23,705 nucleotides of DNA from a virus. The notes below the pieces were generated by a model. That model searched no databases. It was not told where the DNA came from and saw only the letters and a list, made by a program, of their open reading frames with translations. This document shows, piece by piece, positions 1 through 6,574 of the stretch. Each line of letters opens with the position of its first letter. The stretch's first letter is position 1. The DNA is taken from IMG/VR virus record IMGVR_UViG_3300042879_000502, positions 1 to 23,705 of that record. The stretch is one strand, 5' to 3'. The position numbers and the translations under genes were made by a program.

Positions 1-1
1 T

Positions 2-151
2 AGTTATAGTTCAACTGTAACCAGAGTTACTAATACCGAGTACGAAGAAGCCATTAACGAAACTCGCAGAACCATTAGAGTAATTAAACCACAGTATGTT
101 CCACGTTTTATTGAAAGTTTTATAGGAATATTAAATGATGTCTCAGACTGA
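2..151 (+). CDS. 53: Baseplate wedge protein gp53-like (3' end only)
   Basis: An open frame enters from the left edge and ends at TGA 149-151, giving the last 49 residues of a protein. The tail reads as a conserved gp53-type C-terminus, with YEEAINETRRTIRVIKPQYV followed by a hydrophobic FIESFIGILN stretch. In T4, gp53 is a small wedge protein that joins wedges around the hub, and its gene sits immediately upstream of gene 5, which agrees with the hub genes that follow here. It overlaps the next start (135) by 17 bases. The assignment rests on a short C-terminal segment plus synteny, so it is likely but not certain. Confidence 0.6.
   Translation, partial: SYSSTVTRVTNTEYEEAINETRRTIRVIKPQYVPRFIESFIGILNDVSD
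124..127 (+). promoter_or_regulatory. Shine-Dalgarno AGGA for the hub gene
   Basis: AGGA lies 7 bases before ATG 135 and 10 bases before the in-frame ATG 138. Both codons encode Met, so the protein begins Met-Met or Met. The spacing favours 135. The site lies inside the gp53-like coding end. Confidence 0.5.
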
Positions 152-1484
152 TTTAAGCACCGGCGTTAGTGCAGCCGGCGATGTAGATCTACATGAAGTT
201 ACATTGATTACAGCAACTGGTGCTGAAATTGATATTAGACTTTATGTTAGTGAATTAAACCTCTACGAGGACATGTTTCGTACCGGTCTGGCCGGCAACC
301 TATTAATCATTGACAATGCCAATCTTACTCAACGACATGGCATCATAGGTGATGAATACGTACGCATTAAATTTTTCACCCCTAGCATGGAAGGCGCTGC
401 CATCTACAAAACCTTTAAGGTTTATAGTATTACAGATAAAATCTTTACCAATGATACGGCCAAACAAAGCTATATCATGCATTTTTGCAGTCCCGAAATT
501 ATAGTAGATGCTCTTAGTCCTGTGTATAGAACCTTCGAAGGCAAGGTTGATGCTGTAGTTAAAAAAATATTCGAAGACTATGTAGCTGTTAGCCGTACTG
601 GTGAAAGTAAATTTAGCACTTTGGTCATACTAGGTGAAACTCAGAACCAGGTAAAATTTACCAGTCCAGGTTGGCGCCCACTCAAGTGTTTAAACTGGTT
701 GGCTAGCAAGGCCATAGGAGCTGGTTATAACAATCCAGGTTATTTGTTTTTTGAAAGCAATAAAAATTTTTACTTTACCAACGTTGAACAAATTTATAAA
801 ACCTATAATGATTCCAAGACTGTTGCACAGACCTATGTTTATGCTCCTCTGGGTCATGCCAATACCGATGATTCACTTTATGTAAGCAACATAGATCGAC
901 AGTACAAGACTGTAAGTGATTTTAAAATTATAGAAAATATTAACATATTAAAAAATAGCATGAATGGGTACTTGGCCAACAGATTGTTTACTCTGGATGT
1001 GGTTACTAAAAAATATGAAATCTATGACTATGATCATGTAAACAATTGGAACGGATATCATCACATGGAACCAACACCAGTGCCACCATTCAGCACCGGG
1101 GGCATAGGTTCATTAAGAACCGCTGCTGGGCATCAGAAGGTTGCCATGCAGCATTTTGGTTTATATACTGGATATAGAAACAACGTAGCAGATAAGGCCG
1201 CGGACATAGTTCCTCGCAGAACCAGCACCCTGAACGAATTAAACAACTTTAAAATTGAAATTACGGTTCCGGGTCGTACTGACATGGAGGTAGGCAGTGT
1301 GGTTAAATTTATCTACCCCATAGCCACACCTCTGGATGCATCTGACAAAAACAAACTTAATTATGATAGAATACTAACAGGTAATTATTTGGTTACAGCC
1401 ATAAGACATAAAGTAGATTTACAAAGACACAGCATGGTTTTAGAATTAGTCAAAGACAGTTTTAATGGGAATACATCGATATGA
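135..1484 (+). CDS. gp27-like baseplate central hub protein
   Basis: 449 residues. T4 gp27 is about 390, so this is slightly longer. The N-terminal part (about 20-120) has the pattern of T4-like hub proteins: LNLYEDMFRTGLAGNLLIID, then IIGDEYVRIKFFTP, then a YIMHFCSPE strand. Near residues 173-194 is VKFTSPGWRPLKCLNWLASK, a signature of phage hub proteins with the gp27/VgrG-N fold. The C-terminus (about 370-445) ends with the typical GNYLVTAIRHKVD and LELVKDSF strands. The protein should form the trimeric ring that connects the tail tube to the gp5-like spike, and that spike gene follows directly with an ATGA overlap. T4 keeps gene 27 in a separate cluster, so this position is a rearrangement relative to T4. 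The family assignment is by pattern recognition only. Confidence 0.75.
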   Translation: MMSQTDLSTGVSAAGDVDLHEVTLITATGAEIDIRLYVSELNLYEDMFRTGLAGNLLIIDNANLTQRHGIIGDEYVRIKFFTPSMEGAAIYKTFKVYSITDKIFTNDTAKQSYIMHFCSPEIIVDALSPVYRTFEGKVDAVVKKIFEDYVAVSRTGESKFSTLVILGETQNQVKFTSPGWRPLKCLNWLASKAIGAGYNNPGYLFFESNKNFYFTNVEQIYKTYNDSKTVAQTYVYAPLGHANTDDSLYVSNIDRQYKTVSDFKIIENINILKNSMNGYLANRLFTLDVVTKKYEIYDYDHVNNWNGYHHMEPTPVPPFSTGGIGSLRTAAGHQKVAMQHFGLYTGYRNNVADKAADIVPRRTSTLNELNNFKIEITVPGRTDMEVGSVVKFIYPIATPLDASDKNKLNYDRILTGNYLVTAIRHKVDLQRHSMVLELVKDSFNGNTSI

Positions 1485-4402
1485 CAACTAGCATAGACAA
1501 TTTATTTGCACGCGACGGCTTTTGGTGGTGGGTAGGTGTGGTTGAAGATCGCATGGATCCGCTTAAACTGGGTCGAGTACGAGTGCGCATAACAGGTTAT
1601 CATACCGACAATAAAAACGAATTACCTACCAATGCTTTACCCTGGAGCATGCCCATGCAGCCCATACTTAGTGCTGCTATTAGTGGCAAAGGTACTACTC
1701 CGCTGGGCCCACTCGAAGGCACCTGGGTAGTAGGATTCTTTGCGGATGGTGCTGATTGTCAGCAGCCCATAATCATGGGCACCATTGGTGGTATTCCCAA
1801 CACCAGCAATGCCTGTGTGGCTCAGGCCAGAGCCGAGTCAAATGCTACAAATTCGCAACGTGATGTTAGCAATAGAATAGTACTGAACCCCAATGGTGTT
1901 GCACTACCTGAAAATCCACAACCCGTGGATAGTGCAGCCACCAGCTCTAACAGCATAGGTTCAACTCTGCCTCCGTTGAATCAGGCTCAGATTCAGGCCT
2001 ACATGGATGCCATAGCCTTTAGAGAAAGTTCCAGTACGGGCACCACACAAAATTATGGCACTCAGATTGCAGGATCTGGATTTGTTGGTAAATACCAGGT
2101 AGGAGCCGAGGCTCTGCAAACCACGGGCTATTTAAAAAATCCCGTACCTGTTCGTAGATTAACCAACGAAGAACTAGCAGATAGTCGTAACTGGACTGGT
2201 AAAAATGGTGTATTCAGTCTGGAAGAATTTAAACAGAATAAAAACAACGTACAAGAAAAGGCCATGTATGATATTACGGCCAGTAACTATAGCATACTAA
2301 GAAGCAAAGGTATCATAGACACTCAGATGTCTGCAGATCAGGTGGCCGGATATTTAGGCTCAGCTCATCTGCTGGGCTGGACAGGTGCTCGCGATTTAAA
2401 AAATGGTGTTAATGGTGCTGATGGTAATGGAACCAAGGCATCGTCCTGGTGGGAAGCAGGAGCCAGGGCCATAAATTCCACCGCCACGTTGCCGGCTGGA
2501 ACTAATACAGCTGGTGTCAGTATTAAAAGTAATAAAAACATCTTTGATAATGTAATAAACTGGGCAGGCGCTTTAAACAATGTTAAACTGGGTCAACCCG
2601 ATGCGTTTGGTGATCCTAACAGTGTGTATCCTAAATGTGATTATACTGCTCGAGCCGACACCAACAAGTTGGCTACCAACAATGATAGTTTACAAACCAC
2701 TCTGTTAAAAGAAAAAGATACTAATCGCAGTGAAAGCATACCCACGGCCAATGGCGCCAGCTCAGGTACTTGGAACGAACCCGAAAGTGCTTTTAATGCC
2801 AAGTATCCCTACAATCATGTTAAAGAAACCGAAAGCGGCCATGTCATTGAGCTAGATGATACACCCAATGCTGAACGCATACACATCTATCACAAAACCG
2901 GAACCTTTGTTGAAATTGATCGTGAAGGCAGTGTCAGTTACAAAGTCAAGGGCGAAAACTACGAGATATACAATCGCAACAATCGCATGTATGTCATGGG
3001 AAATCACGACATAACCATAGATGGTGCCAAAACTTTATTGGTTAAAAATGCCCTGGATGTTGAGGTATTAGGTAAAACCACAATTAACATCAAGAATGAT
3101 GCAGACCTAAATGTTTCTGGGACCTTTAATATCAAGGCCAAAAACATTAACATAGAAGCTCAACAGGATCTCAACATTACAACTGGCAATTATTTTAACA
3201 ACAGCATAGGCGGCGATCTAAACTATAGAGTTAGTGGCAATGAGGAACATGAAATTACCGGCGACTTTGATCTTGATGCATCTACAGTAAACATTAATTC
3301 TGGTACAGCAAATGCAACACCAGCTACTTCGACTGGTCTAGGCAATGGCATACTCAGCGACATCTATGGCAATTCAACCAGTGCGTTTAATCAAACTGGA
3401 TTAGTTCCATTACCAACCAAGACTTCTAATCCACAAAATGCCATAGGCAAAGGATTGTCCAGTATCTTTGGTGGTTTTGGTGGCGGAGGTAGTAACAGTG
3501 GTGGCAGTGGAATTCTAGGGTTCCTGGGCAAGTTGCCTAGTGCAGCTGGCGAAAACAGTCTGGGCGGTGGTGCAATATTACTGGGTGGGTCAGGTTTTGT
3601 TGCATCAGGAACAGGATCAGGATTTGGTAATATTTTTGGATCTGGTGGAAGTCTAGGAGATCTGTTACCTGGCAATTTAATTGACCAAGGTAAAAATTTA
3701 ATAAAATCCTTTACTGATGGCAACATTACTAACTTTGATTTAAATATACCTAAACAGATACTGGGCAGCACTGCAGTTGTAAATGAATTTGCTAACTGGA
3801 CAGACATACCAGCAGTTGCACAGCTAAGCAAACATTTTAATGTAGGAGATTTATCTAGTCGAGTTAAAGAAGTTGGACTGCAAAATTTTCTTAGCTCTCA
3901 GGGTAATCTAGGCGTTGATGAAATTGCTACTAATTTAAAATCACTGGCAGTAAATGCCTTGGATCCGCTCCGAGATCGATACCCTAACATGGAAATCAGT
4001 GATGCATTTAAACCTGTGGCGGCTCAATTATTAGATTCTGATCCAGACAGTCCACTCAGTAAGATGTTTGCGGGCATTACAAAAGAATTAGGCAGCACAG
4101 CACTGGATGCAGTACAGGAACAACTTAATACTGCAACACCATTTAATCTGGGTCAGGCAGCAAATGTTCAGTTCAAAGGTGCTGATGCATCCGAATACTA
4201 TAACATAGCACAATGGGTCAAGGATAATGTTCCTTATGACCAGATTAAACTAGAATACAGCACCATTGGTTCTGGTACACCTTGGATTAGCATAGTACAT
4301 AAACAAGAAGGTAATCGTGATGTCGCAGCCGAAGACAAAGTTATTACCACGGTAAACGGTGAGGTTGTAGCCAATTATCTAGTAGACATGACTCAGGCGT
4401 AA
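1481..4402 (+). CDS. 5: gp5-like baseplate spike with muramidase-like domain and degenerate M15A peptidase-like C-terminus
   Basis: 973 residues; T4 gp5 is 575. Domains in order: OB fold at about 10-105 (FWWWVGVVEDRMDPLKLGRV to QQPIIMGTIGG), as at the base of gp5/VgrG spikes; a peptidoglycan-hydrolase-like domain at about 165-335 (AFRESS with candidate catalytic Glu182, then GFVGKYQVGAEAL), which resembles transglycosylase-type enzymes more than the T4 GH24 lysozyme; a gp5-type beta-helix entry at about 443-495 (YNHVKETESGHVIELDD) and needle strands to about 608; a Gly/Ser-rich linker at about 655-730; and a C-terminal domain at about 820-970. The last resembles phage M15A peptidases (EYYNIAQWVKDNVPYDQ, then PWIS) but the expected zinc ligands are replaced (Phe888, Asn895, Ser937). 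The protein should pierce the outer envelope and locally cut the wall. The OB and beta-helix assignments are strong; the C-terminal one is moderate. Confidence 0.85.
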   Translation: MTTSIDNLFARDGFWWWVGVVEDRMDPLKLGRVRVRITGYHTDNKNELPTNALPWSMPMQPILSAAISGKGTTPLGPLEGTWVVGFFADGADCQQPIIMGTIGGIPNTSNACVAQARAESNATNSQRDVSNRIVLNPNGVALPENPQPVDSAATSSNSIGSTLPPLNQAQIQAYMDAIAFRESSSTGTTQNYGTQIAGSGFVGKYQVGAEALQTTGYLKNPVPVRRLTNEELADSRNWTGKNGVFSLEEFKQNKNNVQEKAMYDITASNYSILRSKGIIDTQMSADQVAGYLGSAHLLGWTGARDLKNGVNGADGNGTKASSWWEAGARAINSTATLPAGTNTAGVSIKSNKNIFDNVINWAGALNNVKLGQPDAFGDPNSVYPKCDYTARADTNKLATNNDSLQTTLLKEKDTNRSESIPTANGASSGTWNEPESAFNAKYPYNHVKETESGHVIELDDTPNAERIHIYHKTGTFVEIDREGSVSYKVKGENYEIYNRNNRMYVMGNHDITIDGAKTLLVKNALDVEVLGKTTINIKNDADLNVSGTFNIKAKNINIEAQQDLNITTGNYFNNSIGGDLNYRVSGNEEHEITGDFDLDASTVNINSGTANATPATSTGLGNGILSDIYGNSTSAFNQTGLVPLPTKTSNPQNAIGKGLSSIFGGFGGGGSNSGGSGILGFLGKLPSAAGENSLGGGAILLGGSGFVASGTGSGFGNIFGSGGSLGDLLPGNLIDQGKNLIKSFTDGNITNFDLNIPKQILGSTAVVNEFANWTDIPAVAQLSKHFNVGDLSSRVKEVGLQNFLSSQGNLGVDEIATNLKSLAVNALDPLRDRYPNMEISDAFKPVAAQLLDSDPDSPLSKMFAGITKELGSTALDAVQEQLNTATPFNLGQAANVQFKGADASEYYNIAQWVKDNVPYDQIKLEYSTIGSGTPWISIVHKQEGNRDVAAEDKVITTVNGEVVANYLVDMTQA

Positions 4403-4403
4403 C

Positions 4404-4967
4404 ATGCCATTTACACCTAGCAATGCTAATTTAGGAACACATTTAGAACTAGAAAATTTTTTCTATAGTATAAATTACACTAATAGTTTTGGTACAAGTT
4501 TCCCTGTTACCATAACTACTAACATGCTCAATACCAGTGTTACGGTTACAAGCAATACCATATACAATTATTACAGCGAAGTATTTACCTCTAATACCAT
4601 AGTATATTTAAGCAAAGATCGTACTGATATTAGCACCAGCAGTTGGCTGGTCATAGACAACATAGTTAACAGAATAGACACATTTAGCAGTATATTAGAA
4701 ATTTATGATTGGAGCCCTGATCCTACGGTCAGTAAAACCTATTATTATACAGCCAGTGCTGGTGGTGAAACTAAACTATACAACATAGTAGTTTTAAACA
4801 ACTGGGACACGGGCAAGGCTAATTTGTTATATTATTTAGATTTAACTCGCAGAGTTTTTGTACCTAGACCCACACAGGTTCGTTGGATAAATATCGATGC
4901 ACAACAAGGTATCTGGCTTAATGATAACATAGAAAATTCAAGTATAACCTGGATATCCGGATCATGA
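4404..4967 (+). CDS. Hypothetical beta-rich protein, probable accessory virion protein
   Basis: 187 residues, family not recognised. The sequence is rich in Thr, Ser, Asn and Tyr with alternating hydrophobic positions, for example FPVTITTNMLNTSVTVTSNT, suggesting a mostly beta structure. There is no signal peptide or membrane segment. It starts one base after the gp5-like stop, with no clear Shine-Dalgarno, and overlaps the tail-collar gene by ATGA, so it is probably translated by coupling. Hand-counted GC over 4441-4920 is about 34%, against about 44% in a gp6 sample (7201-7380), and codon choice is correspondingly A/T-rich. Placement between spike and fibre genes suggests a structural or fibre-associated role, but that is inference from neighbours only. 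Confidence 0.7.
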   Translation: MPFTPSNANLGTHLELENFFYSINYTNSFGTSFPVTITTNMLNTSVTVTSNTIYNYYSEVFTSNTIVYLSKDRTDISTSSWLVIDNIVNRIDTFSSILEIYDWSPDPTVSKTYYYTASAGGETKLYNIVVLNNWDTGKANLLYYLDLTRRVFVPRPTQVRWINIDAQQGIWLNDNIENSSITWISGS

Positions 4968-5566
4968 CCTATATAATACCCAATCAGTTTAGAACTCGTC
5001 AAGACACAATTAGACTGGCTCTGTTAGATGAAAATTTTAGCAGTATTACAGCACAGATAAACAGTCTTTCTGCGCAGATTACTTCTTTGACTACTTTATT
5101 GGCTTCGTCAATAACACCTGGTACTGTTATGTTGTTTTCTGCTAGTACTGCTCCTACTGGTTGGGTCAAGGCCAATGGTGCTGCATTGTCTAGAACAACC
5201 TATGCTAGTTTATTTACCAACATAGGAACAACCTTTGGCTCCGGTGATGGATCTACTACATTTAACATACCAGATCTCAGAGGAGAATTTCTTCGAAGCT
5301 GGGACGACAGTCGAGGAGTTGATTCTGGAAGAAGTTTTGGTTCAGCCCAGGCTCAGGACTGGAAGAGTTTTAACATGGACAATACTCGCCGATCTTCAAA
5401 CGATTATACTCATGGTCCACAATACATGGGCAAAACCACCGCAAGTTATACTGGTAATTTATTTACTGGTTATTGGTCTGCACCTGCTGCAGCCATAGGC
5501 TATCAATGGGATAGTTCTGAAATCAGACCTCGTAACATGGCACTATTAGCCTGTATTAAATTCTAG
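4964..5566 (+). CDS. Short tail fibre protein with phage tail-collar domain
   Basis: 200 residues. The N-terminus (1-30, with LLDENFSSI) resembles the baseplate-anchoring start of small phage fibres. Residues about 25-50 form a short heptad-like segment (ITAQINSLSAQITSLTTLLA) that could trimerise. From residue 52 the tail-collar domain (Pfam Tail Collar type, as in T4 gp12) is clear: PGTVMLFSASTAPTGWVKAN, then FGSGDGSTTFNIPDLRGEFL and RSWDDSRGVDSGRSFGS. The C-terminus SEIRPRNMALLACIKF is the usual ending of this family. The protein is much shorter than T4 gp12 (527 residues), so it has little shaft. It probably forms a compact trimeric receptor-contacting tip. The gene overlaps the upstream one by ATGA and is followed by a fibre-assembly-like gene. 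Confidence 0.85.
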   Translation: MTYIIPNQFRTRQDTIRLALLDENFSSITAQINSLSAQITSLTTLLASSITPGTVMLFSASTAPTGWVKANGAALSRTTYASLFTNIGTTFGSGDGSTTFNIPDLRGEFLRSWDDSRGVDSGRSFGSAQAQDWKSFNMDNTRRSSNDYTHGPQYMGKTTASYTGNLFTGYWSAPAAAIGYQWDSSEIRPRNMALLACIKF

Positions 5567-5568
5567 GA
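5565..5568 (+). promoter_or_regulatory. Shine-Dalgarno AGGA overlapping the preceding stop codon
   Basis: AGGA overlaps TAG 5564-5566 of the collar gene and sits 5 bases before ATG 5574. This places ribosome termination on the collar gene directly over the initiation site of the next gene. Confidence 0.5.
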
Positions 5569-5573
5569 ATAAC

Positions 5574-5876
5574 ATGAACATTTATAACTATCATCCGGAA
5601 ACAAGAATATTTTTAAGTCAATCAGTTGCAGATGAATCTCCTCTGGAACCTGGCATATACCTAATACCAGCGCATGCTACTGCTGTACCAGTTAATGCAC
5701 CTCGCGAAGGATTTTTTAGAGTATTTAATCAGCAAAATACCTGGGAATATCAGGAAATTCCAACCATTGAGGTTCAACAAACTCCTGAAATACCTCCCTT
5801 GTCAGAAACCACGGCTGTTGATAAACTAAAAATATTTTTAGCCAACAATCCAGACGTAGCGGAACTATTAAAATAA
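5574..5876 (+). CDS. Small tail-fibre-assembly-like protein
   Basis: 100 residues. The N-terminal half matches the start of caudoviral tail-fibre-assembly proteins: IYNYHPETRIFLSQSVADES, then PLEPGIYLIPAHATAVPVNA, a pattern in which the fibre product's partner begins with a YxP-TG-like strand and a SPLEPG motif. A Trp in the NTWEYQEIP segment fits the usual W-containing strand. It is shorter than typical members (about 150-200 residues) and ends in a small helical segment (TTAVDKLKIFLANNPDVAEL). It lies just downstream of the tail-collar gene, the common arrangement for fibre and fibre chaperone. A role in folding or attaching the collar fibre is therefore plausible; it could also be a minor structural component. 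Confidence 0.6.
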   Translation: MNIYNYHPETRIFLSQSVADESPLEPGIYLIPAHATAVPVNAPREGFFRVFNQQNTWEYQEIPTIEVQQTPEIPPLSETTAVDKLKIFLANNPDVAELLK

Positions 5877-6160
5877 TGGCAGCTGTAACCAGACTAGGTG
5901 ATTTTTGCAGCGGGCATGGGTGTTATCCACCACGACCCAATGACGAAGCCAGCTCAGACGTTTTTGTCAATGGTCTGGGGGTGCATAGACTTGGCGATCA
6001 TTGGGTTGTACACTGTTGTCAAAATGATTGTCATGATGGTGAAGCAGCCACAGGAAGTCCAACAGTATTTGTAAATGGACAGCCTGCTGTGCGCATAGGC
6101 GATTTTGTTAGTTGTGGTAGTGTTAGTGCAGAAGGTAGTCCCCGAGTATTTTTTGGATAA
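5876..6160 (+). CDS. PAAR-domain spike-tip protein (T4 gp5.4-like)
   Basis: 94 residues, the usual size for a stand-alone PAAR protein. The family pattern is clear: VTRLGDFCSGHG at the start, two SDVFVNG / SPTVFVNG repeats, RLGDHWVVHC and a final VRIGDFVSCGS with EGSPRVFFG. His14, His42 or His46 and Cys80 are candidate zinc ligands, with several further Cys (11, 16, 47, 48, 52). PAAR proteins form a sharp cone that caps the gp5/VgrG beta-helix, and the spike gene lies upstream in this same operon. The start overlaps the previous stop as TAATG. T4 has gene 5.4 in the equivalent position between genes 5 and 6. Confidence 0.9.
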   Translation: MAAVTRLGDFCSGHGCYPPRPNDEASSDVFVNGLGVHRLGDHWVVHCCQNDCHDGEAATGSPTVFVNGQPAVRIGDFVSCGSVSAEGSPRVFFG

Positions 6161-6165
6161 AACGG

Positions 6166-6173
6166 TATAAATA
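6166..6173 (+). promoter_or_regulatory. T4-type late promoter box TATAAATA upstream of gp25
   Basis: An exact TATAAATA occurs in the 18-base gap between the PAAR gene and gp25. In T4, late transcription by sigma gp55 starts about 6 bases after this box, which would put +1 at about 6179, the A of the gp25 ATG. There is no Shine-Dalgarno between the box and the ATG. Confidence 0.65.
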
Positions 6174-6178
6174 ATAAC

Positions 6179-6574
6179 ATGGCCAGAGCAACCCGACAAT
6201 TCATAGATCTAGACGCTGCGTTTACCTACAACCCTAAAACACGGGATGTAGCCAGTAAAAGCGATGACAATGCCATCAGAGGTGCATTGCGTAATTTAAT
6301 CTTGAGTCGCAACTATGACAAACCCTTTGAACCCGACTTTGGCTGTCAGTTAGTTAATATTTTATTCGAACAACTGGATGATTTTACCATAGCCGTAGCT
6401 GAAAGAACCTTGTATAATACCATAACCCGATACGAACCCCGAGTAGAAGTACTTAGTGTAGAGGTTAGTCCCAGCAACACTGACGACAACGAGGTTTATA
6501 TTACCATAATCTATAAAAACAAAAATACTCAGAACATAGCTGAGTTTACAACAACCTTTACCAGAGTACGATAA
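6179..6574 (+). CDS. 25: Baseplate wedge protein gp25 (GPW/gp25 family)
   Basis: 131 residues, matching T4 gp25 (132). The family core is visible: LRNLILSRNYDKPFEPDFGC, then NILFEQLDDFTIAVAERTL and the conserved EPR motif in YEPRVEVLSVEV (about residue 85-88), ending in two beta-strands. In T4, gp25 links the hub to the wedge and helps start sheath polymerisation; related proteins (TssE, GpW) do the same in secretion systems. It precedes gp6 with a TAATG overlap, consistent with stoichiometric assembly. It has no other internal Met, so ATG 6179 must be the start. It has no Shine-Dalgarno and lies at the predicted transcription start of the late promoter at 6166. Confidence 0.9.
   Translation: MARATRQFIDLDAAFTYNPKTRDVASKSDDNAIRGALRNLILSRNYDKPFEPDFGCQLVNILFEQLDDFTIAVAERTLYNTITRYEPRVEVLSVEVSPSNTDDNEVYITIIYKNKNTQNIAEFTTTFTRVR

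Noticed and set aside
3391-3831. 146-codon - strand frame opposite the gp5-like C-terminal part
   Set aside because: The Pro-rich translation is the antisense of the Gly-rich linker; there is no promoter or ribosome-binding site, and all neighbours are on the + strand.
4469-4476. TATAAATT near-match to the late promoter box
   Set aside because: One mismatch, in an AT-rich coding stretch with no gene start suitably placed downstream.
5235-5498. 87-codon + strand frame inside the tail-collar gene
   Set aside because: It lies wholly within the well-supported collar domain in another frame, and its translation has no recognisable pattern.
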